41,772 bases of DNA, taken from NCBI GenBank assembly GCA_030065075.1, contig JASJDQ010000010.1:1-41772 (forward strand), read 5' to 3'. Every line of letters begins with the position of its first letter. The first letter of the stretch is position 1. This document shows, one piece after another, positions 6,742 to 16,063 of this stretch. The notes under the pieces were generated by a model. The model was not told the origin of the DNA. It saw only the letters and a program-made list of their open reading frames with translations, and ran no database searches. This DNA is from Paracoccaceae bacterium. Its GTDB lineage: Bacteria > Pseudomonadota > Alphaproteobacteria > Rhodobacterales > Rhodobacteraceae. The translations under genes were made by a program, and so were the position numbers.

Positions 6742-9116
6742 ACATGATCAGCACACCGAGCCTCCTTGAGCAGTTTGGGGCCGCTGCCGACGAGAAGAAC
6801 TATTTCCTCTACATGATCCTAGATCAGGGCATGGGCAAAAAGCCCGGAAAAGTCCCTGCAAGATCGGATCAACCGTGGAAGAATAGCCGGACGGACTGGG
6901 CGGCGAAGGACACGTTGCACCAGTCAGTTCTTCGGCGCGACAAGCACAGCCGTCCGAAGCAGGTTGCTCAGTTCAACGAGTGGCGCAAAGCATGGTGCGA
7001 AAAGGAAGGACGGGTCTTCTACCCGATACTCCGGTTCGAGGTTGGGTTCGTGCCCCGGGCGGGGTCGGCGCTTGTTGTGTTCGATCTAGACGACTGTCGC
7101 GATCCTTTGACCGGTGATATCACCGACGGCGAAATCGCGGCAATCCTCGGCGGGTTCACCGGCTACGTGGAACGCTCAACCAGCGGCACGGGTCTGCGGG
7201 TTCTTATGCCCCGTGAGAAGGGCGACGAGAGGCACTCGGACAGGGGCGAGTGGGGCGGTGTTGGCTTCATGGCCAAGGCCGAACAGCACAAGGGCATGGC
7301 GTTGACGCTGTGCCCGCTCTCGCCGCTGTTCGAGTGGGAGCGTGGGTTCGTGTTCGACCCGTTGATCGCCCGCCGGGACGGGGCGCGGCGGGAGGTGAAA
7401 AGCAAGACCCACCACGGCGATACTAGCGGCCTCGACGAGGTGGCGCTTGAGTTCGCGCATATCTCGATCGACGACCTCGAACAGATGTTCGCGCGCATCA
7501 CCAACGACGACCGGTTCGACCGCGACAAGTGGATCGGGATCGGAAAAGCCGTGCGGGAAGCGTTCGAGCCCCGTGGGCTCGGTGAGGAGGCTTGGGAGGT
7601 GTTTGATACGTGGACCGCCTCACGTAAAGGCGGCGACTATGACCCGGTGCACAACCGCGACCGGTGGGACGAGCCACTCGACGGCAAGGCCAAGAAACGC
7701 ACTACGCTGGCGACTGTGATAAAACTCGCTCAAGAGGGCGGATGGGAACGCAGGGACGTGATCGAGCTCTCTCCTGAGCAAGAGGACGAGTGGGGCTTCC
7801 TAAAAAACCTTGACACCGAGAAGATCGGCGCGGGCAAGACCAAAAAAACGCGGGCAATCGCAAACTACATGAACGCGGTCAAGGTGGTGCGCCACATGCC
7901 AAAGCTCGCCGGTCTGATCGGTCGAAACGTGCTCACTGGTGGGCTTGTACGGCTCAGAGAGTGGGACTTTGTCCCGCTCGACTACCCGGTCGAATGGACT
8001 GATATCGACATGCACCGCGCCATACAGACGATACAAGGATGCAGAAAAGAGGGCACGCCGATCTTTTCCCATTGGCGCCTTGAGCAGATCAAGCAGGGCA
8101 TCGAAGGTGGGGCGAAGCCGGTGCAGCCGGTGCGGGAAATGATTAGGGCGCTTTCGGCGTGGGATGGGCGGCCTCGGCTCGATACCTGGCTTCGGGACTA
8201 CTTCGGCGTCGAGGACACGCCGCTTCACCGCGCTTACGCACGCAAGTTCATGATCAGCTTGATCGCTCGTGGGCACGCCATGCCGGGCAATCCAGTGAAA
8301 TGCGACACAGTGCTGGTCATCACCGGCGCTCAGGGCCTCCACAAGAGCGAGTTCTTTGCATGCCTCGCTGGGTATGAGGAGTTGTTCACCGATCACGTCG
8401 GCGACATTGGTGGCAAAGAGGCCCAAGAGAACATTGGCGGCCGCTGGATTTGCGAGTTCGCCGAGGGCGACGTCGTGACCAAGACTGATCGGAAGCTCCT
8501 CAAGGGGTTCATGAGTCGCCGAGTGGACAAGTACCGCCCTCCTTATGGACGCAACGTGCAGTCCTTCCCGAGGGCGTGCGTGTTCGTCATGCCTACTAAT
8601 GAGGAGGAGGTCCTCAACGATCCTACCGGCTCGCGGCGCTACTGGCCGGTCAAGGCCGAAAGGCGTGCACCACTCGAACGCCTTAAGGTAGAGCGCGGTC
8701 AACTCCTTGCAGAGGCCCGCGCGGCCTATGAGGAGGGTGAGCCGTGGTGGCTCACCGAGGATGAGGAGGAATTGCGCGTAGCTGCTGCGAGCGAATTCGA
8801 AATAGAGAACGGCTACCTTGGACAGGTCGAGCGCGTACTCGCCGATGTACACTTTGGTCGGTGGATATCGACCCAACAAGTGATCGACGCGGTGTTCGAG
8901 GGACGTGTGATCAGCGCCAAATCCGCAATCGGTAAAGAGATCAACGAGGCGATTGGACTACTCAAATGGCGCAAGGCCAAGAACAAAGGACGAATGCGCT
9001 GGACGCGCGAGAAGGAGTCGCTCCCCGAGGAGAGCCTCGCCGCCATCGCCGCGAGAGAGAGCGGAGGCAACGTCGTGCTCAGTTCTGGCTTCAATACTGT
9101 GGAATGTGGGGAGTGA
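6738..9116 (+). CDS. Phage/satellite primase-helicase with VirE-type ATPase domain
   Basis: A large replication protein of about 792 residues from GTG 6738 (ATG 6744 is also possible; GGGAGGGG lies just upstream). Residues about 110-165 carry SALVVFDLDDCRDP and YVERSTSGTGLRVLMP, the pattern of the primase-polymerase-like part of phage and plasmid primases. About 240-320 (DDLEQMFARITNDDRFDRDK, then GGDYDPVHNRDRWDE) match a PriCT-2-like domain. The C-terminal half is a virulence-associated-E ATPase: TGAQGLHKSEFFACLAG (about 529-545), GRWICEFAEGD, LLKGFMSRRVDKYRPPYGR and the arginine-rich DPTGSRRYWPV. The P-loop reads GAQGLHKS, with His where Gly is usual. It would open and prime an origin on the excised element. 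The GGGGAGTG array lies at its 3' end. Confidence 0.87.
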   Translation: MNMISTPSLLEQFGAAADEKNYFLYMILDQGMGKKPGKVPARSDQPWKNSRTDWAAKDTLHQSVLRRDKHSRPKQVAQFNEWRKAWCEKEGRVFYPILRFEVGFVPRAGSALVVFDLDDCRDPLTGDITDGEIAAILGGFTGYVERSTSGTGLRVLMPREKGDERHSDRGEWGGVGFMAKAEQHKGMALTLCPLSPLFEWERGFVFDPLIARRDGARREVKSKTHHGDTSGLDEVALEFAHISIDDLEQMFARITNDDRFDRDKWIGIGKAVREAFEPRGLGEEAWEVFDTWTASRKGGDYDPVHNRDRWDEPLDGKAKKRTTLATVIKLAQEGGWERRDVIELSPEQEDEWGFLKNLDTEKIGAGKTKKTRAIANYMNAVKVVRHMPKLAGLIGRNVLTGGLVRLREWDFVPLDYPVEWTDIDMHRAIQTIQGCRKEGTPIFSHWRLEQIKQGIEGGAKPVQPVREMIRALSAWDGRPRLDTWLRDYFGVEDTPLHRAYARKFMISLIARGHAMPGNPVKCDTVLVITGAQGLHKSEFFACLAGYEELFTDHVGDIGGKEAQENIGGRWICEFAEGDVVTKTDRKLLKGFMSRRVDKYRPPYGRNVQSFPRACVFVMPTNEEEVLNDPTGSRRYWPVKAERRAPLERLKVERGQLLAEARAAYEEGEPWWLTEDEEELRVAAASEFEIENGYLGQVERVLADVHFGRWISTQQVIDAVFEGRVISAKSAIGKEINEAIGLLKWRKAKNKGRMRWTREKESLPEESLAAIAARESGGNVVLSSGFNTVECGE

Positions 9117-9286
9117 CTAGGGAGTGCCAACTTGGTGCACTCCCCCCAGCTTGGTCCGTGTTTTTCCTCTCTTTGAGCTACCTAGGGGAGTGAGGGGAGT
9201 GAAAATCACGCAATAGCGTGAGCAGTGGTAGCAGCAGCTTACATACGTCGATGCGGCCTTTATGGAACCTCATTCCCTCACTCCCC
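9108..9286. repeat. GGGGAGTG iteron-like array, candidate replication origin
   Basis: Five exact copies of GGGGAGTG occur in 180 bp: direct at 9108-9115, 9185-9192 and 9194-9201, inverted at 9138-9145 and 9279-9286. A one-base-short copy lies at 9120-9126. The pair at 9120-9127 and 9137-9144 also forms an inverted repeat, GGGAGTGC...GCACTCCC. The array starts inside the last codons of the primase gene and is followed by TTAAAAAACTG at 9289-9299. Primases of phage satellites often bind iterons next to their own genes, so an origin is the favoured reading. A regulatory or termination role is the alternative. Confidence 0.5.
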
Positions 9287-9527
9287 ACTTAAAAAACTGC
9301 CGGGGGTACCGTGGGGTAACCATCCGACACAAAAGTGACCCGTTCAGGGTATCTCGGGATTACGGAGAACCCTTTCATCTCGCCGGGTAACGGTGGCAGC
9401 GCTGCTGGTCGAAAATTGCTGATTTAGGTCTCTTTCACTGGACTGCAGGTGTAAGCTCAGGTCATATTTTCAACAATAAAAAGATTTACCCTCAAAGGGT
9501 TGACGCAAGGCAGTTAGCAGACCGGGA
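9117..9527. other. Non-coding region after the primase
   Basis: Apart from the GGGGAGTG array, this 411-bp stretch holds no convincing gene. The second half is more AT-rich, with CAACAATAAAAAGATTTACCC just before the helicase gene, and probably contains that gene's promoter. TTGACG at about 9500 is too close to the ATG at 9528 to act as a -35 box for it. Confidence 0.5.
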
Positions 9528-12500
9528 ATGAACACCGCCGCGGACATACGGCAATCGGATATTCTTGATCGATGTGTCTCAATCGATCTCGAAGTCGATC
9601 CTGAGAAAGCGAAGATATTCGCTTTCGCGGCCGTCGTGCGCGACCCAGATAGCCCTAGCCTCGTTGTGAAGGGTCACGTCGAAGCGGGACTGCCGCGGCT
9701 CGATGATTTCTGTCGAGGCTTCGATCACGTCATCGGGCACAACATTCTTCGCCATGACTTGCCACATCTCGCAGCCGCCTCACCCAGGTTTATGAAGTTG
9801 GCTGAAGCTCCAATCGACACGTTGTGGCTCAACCCATTGGCCTTTCCACGCAATCCTTATCACCACCTGGTCAAACATTACCAAGATGGTCGCCTGCAGA
9901 CGGGTCACATCAATGATCCTGAGTTCGATGCACGTCTGGTGTTCGAAGTCTTGGAAAACCAAATCAGCGAGTTTCGCCGGCTTGACGAGCGGGCGCCAGA
10001 TGCCCTGATTGCCTATCACTATTTGTGCTGTCACACACCAAATAGCGGCGGCTTTGGTCAGTTGTTCTCAGAAATCCGCGGGGCCGCGGTCCCGAAGCAA
10101 AGCGAAGCTGAGAATGCAATTCGTCGATTACTTGAGGGGGCCGCTTGCTCCGCAATGGTCGAGGAGGCCCTATCTGGACTCGAAGATACCAGTTTGTGCT
10201 GGCCCATGGCCTACGCACTTTCTTGGATTTCAGTGGCTGGCGGAGATTCTGTTATGCCGCCGTGGGTTCGCATGCAGTTCCGCGAAGCATCGCATATTGT
10301 GAAGGCCCTTAGGGATACGAACTGTGGTAGTCCAACTTGCGAGTATTGCCGCGCTCATAACGACCCAAAACAGGCTCTAAAGCGGTGGTTTGGGTTTGAC
10401 GACTTTCGTCCCGAGCCAATAGATGAGTTCGGACGTCCCCTACAAGAACGTATCGTTGAGAGTGCGATGCAGGGCGAAAGCGTTTTGGGCATTCTCCCTA
10501 CGGGTACCGGCAAATCGATCTGCTACCAAATCCCAGCGCTCTCGCGTTTTGACAAGACCGGTGCGCTGACTGTTGTGATATCTCCGCTCGTCGCGCTCAT
10601 GGCGGACCAGGTTCAAGGGTTAGCGCGGGCGGGTATCTCGTCAGCGGTGACAATAAACGGATTGCTTTCGCTTCCTGAGCGGCAGGACGCACTGGACAAG
10701 GTGCGCATGGGAGACGCAGCCATTCTTCTGATTTCGCCGGAACAGTTGCGTAGCGTGTCGGTACGCTCTGTGCTCGCGCAACGCGAAGTCGGGTTATGGG
10801 TTCTCGACGAAGCGCACTGCGTCTCGAAATGGGGGCACGATTTTAGGCCGGACTATCGATATGTTGGGCGCTTCATCAAGGAGCGGTCAGATCAAGAGAT
10901 CGCCCCGATTCTTTGTCTCACGGCTACGGCGAAACCGGATGTCGTTCAGGACATCCGAGGACACTTCAGCGAGCACCTTGGACTTGAACTCACCTTACTC
11001 GACGGCGGTGCTTCTCGCTCCAATCTAAGCTTCGAGGTTCTCCCGACCCAACGATCTACCAAATTGGCCGACATCCTCGATCGAATAGAGGAATACCTAC
11101 CTGCTACCGGCGCATCTGGCGCTGTTGTTTATTGCGCGACACGGAGCGCCACGGAACGTGTCGCCGAGTTCCTGAAGCAACAGGGTTTGGCTGCCGAGCG
11201 CTATCACGCAGGTCTTTCCGCAGACGAGAAGCGAGAAATCCAGGAAGCGTTTCGCGTCGGCGAGCTTCGCATCATCGCGGCAACCAATGCGTTCGGGATG
11301 GGCATCGACAAACCTGATATTCGTCTTGTTGTGCACGGAGACGTACCCGGTTCATTGGAGAATTACCTACAAGAAGCGGGTCGAGCGGGTCGGGACCGTG
11401 CGCCTGCTCGTTGCACGCTCCTTTTCAGTACTGAGGATGTTGATCGCCAGTTTAGCCTGAGTGCCCGCTCGCGGTTGGCGCGGCATGAGATAAGCGCAAT
11501 TCTTAAAGCCGTCCGAAGGCTTGACGGGAAGACACGCAAGAACGGGGAGGTCGTCGCGACTTCGGGTGAAATCGTCAAAGAAGAAAAAGACCAGGATTTC
11601 CAGCGCGACAGCGCCACTGACGATACGCGTGTCAAAACAGCCGTGGCTTGGCTCGAAGAGTCAAAACTCCTTCGGCGCGAGGAGAACCGCGTTCAGGTGT
11701 TCCCAGCCTCATTGCTCGTAAGGGACATTAATCAGGCCAAGTCGATCCTCGATCGCGCAGACATCACCGACACGCGACGGCGACAGCTTCTCAAGATTGT
11801 CCAGCACATCATCAACGCATCCCCCGCGGAGGGGATTTCGACAGACGACCTGAGTGGCGCCAGTGGGCTTACGGGTCCAGCCCTGCGCAGAGCGCTCACC
11901 GATCTGGAAGCGCTGGGCATCGCCAATGACGACACCAACATTACGATTTTTGTTCATGTCGGTGTAGAGAACGCTTCGCAGGCTCGGTTTGAAGCGGCTG
12001 CAAAACTTGAAGCAGGATTAGTCTCTATACTGCGGGAAGAGGCACCCGATGCTGATGATGGAGAGCCAACACCGTTCAATCTCGCAGCAACCAGCCAGGT
12101 CCTCAGAGAAGTCGGCCACGACACAGTGCGCCCAGACATTGTGGAGGGTCTTCTGCGAGGAATGGCGCAAGACGGCCGGGACATGGAAGGCGGCCGAGGA
12201 AATCTGCACGTTAGAAAGGCCTCGCGCGGAAGCCTGTTTGTTCGGCTGCAGCGCTCCTGGTCCATTGTCGACAAGACCGCCGAAATCCGGCGCCTAGGCG
12301 CCGAGCGACTTCTCTCTCATTTAATCGGGAAAGTCCCGAAGGGCGTTAGGGGTAAGGACATCGCGGTCGAAACGACCTTGGGAGGCTTGTTGGCTGCAAT
12401 AAACGGCGACGCCATGCTTCGAGGAGCCGTTAGTGACCCAAACAAACTAATGGATCGCGCGCTTCTCTGGCTCCATGAACAGGAAGTCGTAACGCTCGGC

Positions 12501-14642
12501 AAAGGACTTTCGGTTTTCCGACCGGCGATAACTCTTCACCTTGACCCTAAGGGAGGGAACTTCACGGTTCAGAACTTCGCGCCGCTTGAAGAACACTATA
12601 CTGAGCAGACCATCCAAACTCACGTCATGGCGGCCTATGCTGAGAAGGGCCTCGAAAGCATCGACGACGCCGAAAGGTTGGCGGAGGATTACTTCGTTTT
12701 GGAGCGCGATGCATTTATGCGGCGCTGGATGCCTGGACGCGGCACGGAGTTTCGCAGGCAAGCAACGGGTGCGTCTTGGACCAATATCGTCGACTCGTTG
12801 GGCAACAGCACCCAAGAGCACATCGTCCGTGACGATCGCGAGCAGACCAATGTTCTTGTGCTAGCCGGCCCGGGCTCGGGGAAAACTCGCGTTCTGGTGC
12901 ATCGCATTGCCTACCTGGTAAAGATCAAGCGGGAAGACCCGAGAGGCATTCTTGTTCTTGCCTACAATCGACATGCCGCTGCTGAAATCCGCGAGCGATT
13001 GCGCATCCTGATTGGTGATGAAGCCCGCTTTGTAACTGTTTCGACCATTCACTCCCTAGCGATGCGGCTCGTGGGAGCGAGCTTTGCAGGAACGGCCGCT
13101 GCCGAGAATCCAGATTTTGACACACTACTGATGGATGCCGTTCGACTTCTGCGCGGCGACGGCATGGACAAAATCGCCGCCGAGTCATTGCGAGATACTC
13201 TAATACAGGGATATCGCTGGCTTCTTGTCGACGAGTACCAAGATGTCGGCCCGGAAGAATATGCTCTCATTTCCACAGTTGCCGGCCGGAGTCTTGATGA
13301 TCCGGACTTGCGTATCAGCCTCTTTGCGGTGGGCGACGACGATCAGAACATCTACTCATTCGCAGGCGCTTCAATTCGCCATATCCGGCAGTTCGAAGAA
13401 GACTATTCTGCTAGGCCTGTCTTTCTGACCGATAACTACCGATCAACAAACAACATCATTACTGCGGCGAATGCGGTAATCGAACGCGCTGCAGACAGGA
13501 TGAAGACAGGCCACGACATCACGGTCGACCCAGCGAGGCGAAGCGATCCGCCAGGCGGCGAAATGGCCGGGCTTGATCCGGTTGCCCAAGGAAGAGTCCA
13601 GATTCTGGAATGTCCTGAAGGCAACGATGCACAAGCGATGGCAGCGATCGACGAGCTTGTTCGCTTATCTCGGTTGATTCCCGACTGGTCTTGGTCAAAG
13701 GCCGCCATCATCTCGCGAGATTGGAAGAAACTCGCGCCCGTCCGGGATTTCGCGGAAGCGCTAAACATTCCAGTCGAGGTCGCAAATGAACAGCTGCCCG
13801 GTCTCTGGCGAATGCGCGAAACGCAGGCGTTTGTCGAAGCGCTTCGCAAGGACCACAGCCGAGTGGTCTCGGTATCCGATTTGACCAACATTCTGAACTC
13901 GATCCCTTGCTCGCGTTGGACCAATCGCATTGGAGAGGGATTGGGCTTGCTTGCACGCGAGATCGATGATCGCAGCATGCCGGCTGCAGATGCAATTGAA
14001 TGGCTGGCCGAATGGTCTCGGGAATCCTGGGGTGAGCAACGCGGACTGAAGCTCCTAACAGCACACCGAGCAAAGGGGCTCGAGTTCGATAGTGTTGTCA
14101 TCCTCGATGGAGGTTGGGAACGCCCATCCCGGAACGAAGACCAGGACGCGCCACGACGGTTGTTTTATGTCGCGATGACCCGCGCGCGCCGAAACCTGAT
14201 AGTTATGAGCAACGACAATCACGAGTATCTTCCGACGCGAACACCCGCAATTATCAGCCGAACCGTAACGCCCGACCTTTCAACCTTCCCAGGTCCCAGG
14301 CGGTATTTCCAATCCGCTGAAACGAGCAGTGTCGATTTGTCGTTCGCAGGTCGCCTCGGCCACCAAAATGAAGCGCTGAATGCGATTGCTGATGCGAAAG
14401 TCGCCGACCCAATTGATTTGAATCTTCAGGAACATCCGTACTCAATTAGAGACGCACAGGGTAGGACCATCGGCCGTATGGCAAAGAGCTTCTCCGCTCC
14501 GCCCAACACCAAGTTTTTGCGCGGGGAAGTGGCAGCAATCGTTAGTAGGCGGAAAGAGGACAGCGACGAAGCCTACCACCATACACTTAGGCGAGATGCA
14601 TGGGAGGTTGTCGTACCTGAGTTAATTTTTGAGGTCTCGTAG
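9528..14642 (+). CDS. Exonuclease-like/RecQ-like/UvrD-like multidomain helicase
   Basis: A 1704-residue protein with three enzyme modules. (1) Residues about 15-145 look like a DEDD 3'-5' exonuclease: CVSIDLEVDPEKAKI (D20, E22), HVIGHNILRHDLPHL (D77) and PEFDARLVFEVL (D134). (2) A Cys-rich knuckle follows, CGSPTCEYCRAH (about 266-277). (3) A RecQ-type SF2 helicase spans about 290-640: LPTGTGKSICYQIPAL, DEAH in LWVLDEAHCVSKWGHDFRPDY, LTATAKPDV, AFGMGIDKPD and YLQEAGRAGRDR. (4) A long middle part with winged-helix-like segments. (5) A UvrD/PcrA-type SF1A helicase spans about 1105-1570: LAGPGSGKTRVLVHRIAYL, LVDEYQDVGPEE, GDDDQNIYSFAGAS, TAHRAKGLEFDSVV and FYVAMTRARRN. All motifs look intact. It is monocistronic and lower in GC than the host flanks. 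A role in DNA repair or in defence is inferred from architecture and its place as island cargo. Confidence 0.88.
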   Translation: MNTAADIRQSDILDRCVSIDLEVDPEKAKIFAFAAVVRDPDSPSLVVKGHVEAGLPRLDDFCRGFDHVIGHNILRHDLPHLAAASPRFMKLAEAPIDTLWLNPLAFPRNPYHHLVKHYQDGRLQTGHINDPEFDARLVFEVLENQISEFRRLDERAPDALIAYHYLCCHTPNSGGFGQLFSEIRGAAVPKQSEAENAIRRLLEGAACSAMVEEALSGLEDTSLCWPMAYALSWISVAGGDSVMPPWVRMQFREASHIVKALRDTNCGSPTCEYCRAHNDPKQALKRWFGFDDFRPEPIDEFGRPLQERIVESAMQGESVLGILPTGTGKSICYQIPALSRFDKTGALTVVISPLVALMADQVQGLARAGISSAVTINGLLSLPERQDALDKVRMGDAAILLISPEQLRSVSVRSVLAQREVGLWVLDEAHCVSKWGHDFRPDYRYVGRFIKERSDQEIAPILCLTATAKPDVVQDIRGHFSEHLGLELTLLDGGASRSNLSFEVLPTQRSTKLADILDRIEEYLPATGASGAVVYCATRSATERVAEFLKQQGLAAERYHAGLSADEKREIQEAFRVGELRIIAATNAFGMGIDKPDIRLVVHGDVPGSLENYLQEAGRAGRDRAPARCTLLFSTEDVDRQFSLSARSRLARHEISAILKAVRRLDGKTRKNGEVVATSGEIVKEEKDQDFQRDSATDDTRVKTAVAWLEESKLLRREENRVQVFPASLLVRDINQAKSILDRADITDTRRRQLLKIVQHIINASPAEGISTDDLSGASGLTGPALRRALTDLEALGIANDDTNITIFVHVGVENASQARFEAAAKLEAGLVSILREEAPDADDGEPTPFNLAATSQVLREVGHDTVRPDIVEGLLRGMAQDGRDMEGGRGNLHVRKASRGSLFVRLQRSWSIVDKTAEIRRLGAERLLSHLIGKVPKGVRGKDIAVETTLGGLLAAINGDAMLRGAVSDPNKLMDRALLWLHEQEVVTLGKGLSVFRPAITLHLDPKGGNFTVQNFAPLEEHYTEQTIQTHVMAAYAEKGLESIDDAERLAEDYFVLERDAFMRRWMPGRGTEFRRQATGASWTNIVDSLGNSTQEHIVRDDREQTNVLVLAGPGSGKTRVLVHRIAYLVKIKREDPRGILVLAYNRHAAAEIRERLRILIGDEARFVTVSTIHSLAMRLVGASFAGTAAAENPDFDTLLMDAVRLLRGDGMDKIAAESLRDTLIQGYRWLLVDEYQDVGPEEYALISTVAGRSLDDPDLRISLFAVGDDDQNIYSFAGASIRHIRQFEEDYSARPVFLTDNYRSTNNIITAANAVIERAADRMKTGHDITVDPARRSDPPGGEMAGLDPVAQGRVQILECPEGNDAQAMAAIDELVRLSRLIPDWSWSKAAIISRDWKKLAPVRDFAEALNIPVEVANEQLPGLWRMRETQAFVEALRKDHSRVVSVSDLTNILNSIPCSRWTNRIGEGLGLLAREIDDRSMPAADAIEWLAEWSRESWGEQRGLKLLTAHRAKGLEFDSVVILDGGWERPSRNEDQDAPRRLFYVAMTRARRNLIVMSNDNHEYLPTRTPAIISRTVTPDLSTFPGPRRYFQSAETSSVDLSFAGRLGHQNEALNAIADAKVADPIDLNLQEHPYSIRDAQGRTIGRMAKSFSAPPNTKFLRGEVAAIVSRRKEDSDEAYHHTLRRDAWEVVVPELIFEVS

Positions 14643-15118
14643 CTCGCCTTGGCGCGAGTTCGCAAGTCGCCTCTGCGTCCCTCGCGCCAATCCTCAATCC
14701 AACTTCATTCGTGCACGATTAACCGTCCACTCCTACACTCGGACCCGAACATGGATGTCTAAAAGTCTGAAAAAATCGCATCCTGGAACAAAGACCTTAT
14801 GTAATCCACCTAAATATCCACCTTTGATCGCTTAGTGGACCAGGTCGACGCCGTGCTTCCGCCTGCATGTGGACGAAGCAGACCTTTGCTACTGCTGCAT
14901 GACGGATCGTACAGATCAAAATACGGCAACTAACTCATCGCAGCTTGATGTCTCAAGTGCGGAGAAGGCCGTCTTCCAGCCGTCTACAGCAAATGGGAAT
15001 GCTCGACATAAAGCAGCCGTTCAGCCGGCTCGCAGCCAACTTCCGCTTTGAGCCCAAAATTACCAGATGCTGCACATGGGTCCAACGTCCACAGAGCGCT
15101 CACAGCCGACTTTGGCAA
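14643..15118. other. Intergenic region without a supported gene
   Basis: The 476 bp contain a hairpin directly after the helicase stop (listed separately), then AT-rich sequence and fragments such as GAGCCCAAAATTACCAGATG. The latter resembles a stretch near 24365-24385. Short open frames on the plus strand have no ribosome site and no recognisable content. Confidence 0.5.
14649..14690 (+). terminator. Possible terminator hairpin after the helicase gene
   Basis: A perfect 10-bp inverted repeat, TTGGCGCGAG (14649-14658) and CTCGCGCCAA (14681-14690), is separated by 22 bases and starts 7 bases after the stop codon. No T-run follows, so it may be a Rho-assisted terminator or an RNA-stabilising hairpin rather than a classical intrinsic terminator. 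Confidence 0.45.
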
Positions 15119-16063
15119 CTACTCCGAAGGATGTGTCGACACCGTCCGAAAGCCGATGTGATTTGTCCCAAGACCCGTGTCCTGAGCGTGTCTGGCTGCC
15201 GGTCTGTAGCGACCGCAGAAATCTGGCGAGCAGAGGAATGACCCTCCCTTGATCACGGCAACCGGAATATCAGGCTGCACGGGGTCGAAGCCGGTGGAAT
15301 CTACTCCTTCTGGCGGTTCGAAGCGCTTGTCAGGGTAGTAGGGGTCTTCGGTCCATTCCCAAACGTTTCCGATCATATCGTAGAGCCCATATCCGTTGGC
15401 TGGAAAGCATCCGACTTGAGCGCGTCCCATGTGACCGTCTTCAGCTGCGTCGTTCTCCGGGAACATGCCTTGCCAGGTATTCGCCATATAGACCCCTCCT
15501 GGGGTGAAGACATCTCCCCACGCAAACGGCTTGCCGTCCAAGCCTCCTCGTGCCGCATATTCCCATTCCGCTTCGGTCGGCAATGCACGGCCCCTCCAAT
15601 CCGCATAGGCTTGAGCATCTTCCAGAGAGACTTGAACGACAGGATCGTTGTCACGGCCTTCAATCGAACTGTGTGGGCCCTCGGGGTGACGCCAGTTTGC
15701 ACCTTCCACAAACTGCCATTGCATGGCGTCGAAGACGGCGGACCCGTTGGCAGGCCAGCCCGTCTCGACCATACGTTCTGCGCTGGTCACGTATCCCGTC
15801 GCCGCTACGAATTTAGCAAACTGACGGTTCGTTATTTCGTGCGCGTCAATCCGGAATGGTTCGACACTCAGTCGAACGATCGGACCTTCTTCGGCGTAGA
15901 ATCCGGTGTCTCCCATGTCGAAGGTGCCACCTTCAATGGCAACGTCGCCTAGGGGCTGAACACATATCGGGCCAGCTGCGGTCAGATGCCCACGCTCGAC
16001 AGTCGCGCCAAGTACGCCAATGGTCGTCAGAGCCGCGAAACTGGCAAGCAAAGCTGTCTTCAT
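15119..16063 (-). CDS. Formylglycine-generating enzyme family protein with signal peptide
   Basis: A 314-residue SUMF1/FGE-family protein. These enzymes oxidise the active-site Cys of sulfatases to formylglycine. The motif GGSFLCSPDFCGRYRPAAR contains both expected catalytic cysteines (C278 and C283). Other family hallmarks are VAIEGGTFDMGD, DAHEITNRQFAKFV, RALPTEAEWEYAARGG, GLYDMIGNVWEWTED and GTNHIGFRTV. The N-terminus MKTALLASFAALTTIGVLGA reads as a cleavable signal peptide, implying a periplasmic enzyme. The ATG overlaps the TGA of the preceding barrel gene (ATGA), and the gene ends an operon that begins with a Cys-type sulfatase, its obvious substrate. It appears complete. Confidence 0.9.
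   Translation of the reverse strand: MKTALLASFAALTTIGVLGATVERGHLTAAGPICVQPLGDVAIEGGTFDMGDTGFYAEEGPIVRLSVEPFRIDAHEITNRQFAKFVAATGYVTSAERMVETGWPANGSAVFDAMQWQFVEGANWRHPEGPHSSIEGRDNDPVVQVSLEDAQAYADWRGRALPTEAEWEYAARGGLDGKPFAWGDVFTPGGVYMANTWQGMFPENDAAEDGHMGRAQVGCFPANGYGLYDMIGNVWEWTEDPYYPDKRFEPPEGVDSTGFDPVQPDIPVAVIKGGSFLCSPDFCGRYRPAARHAQDTGLGTNHIGFRTVSTHPSE

Noticed and set aside
7800-8879. 359-codon minus-strand frame opposite the primase
   Set aside because: The plus strand encodes the VirE domain with intact motifs. The antisense frame has no ribosome site or family pattern.
4466-9116. Complete prophage
   Set aside because: Only integrase, excisionase-like protein and primase are present. No capsid, portal, terminase or tail genes are seen anywhere in the island, so a satellite or genomic island fits better.
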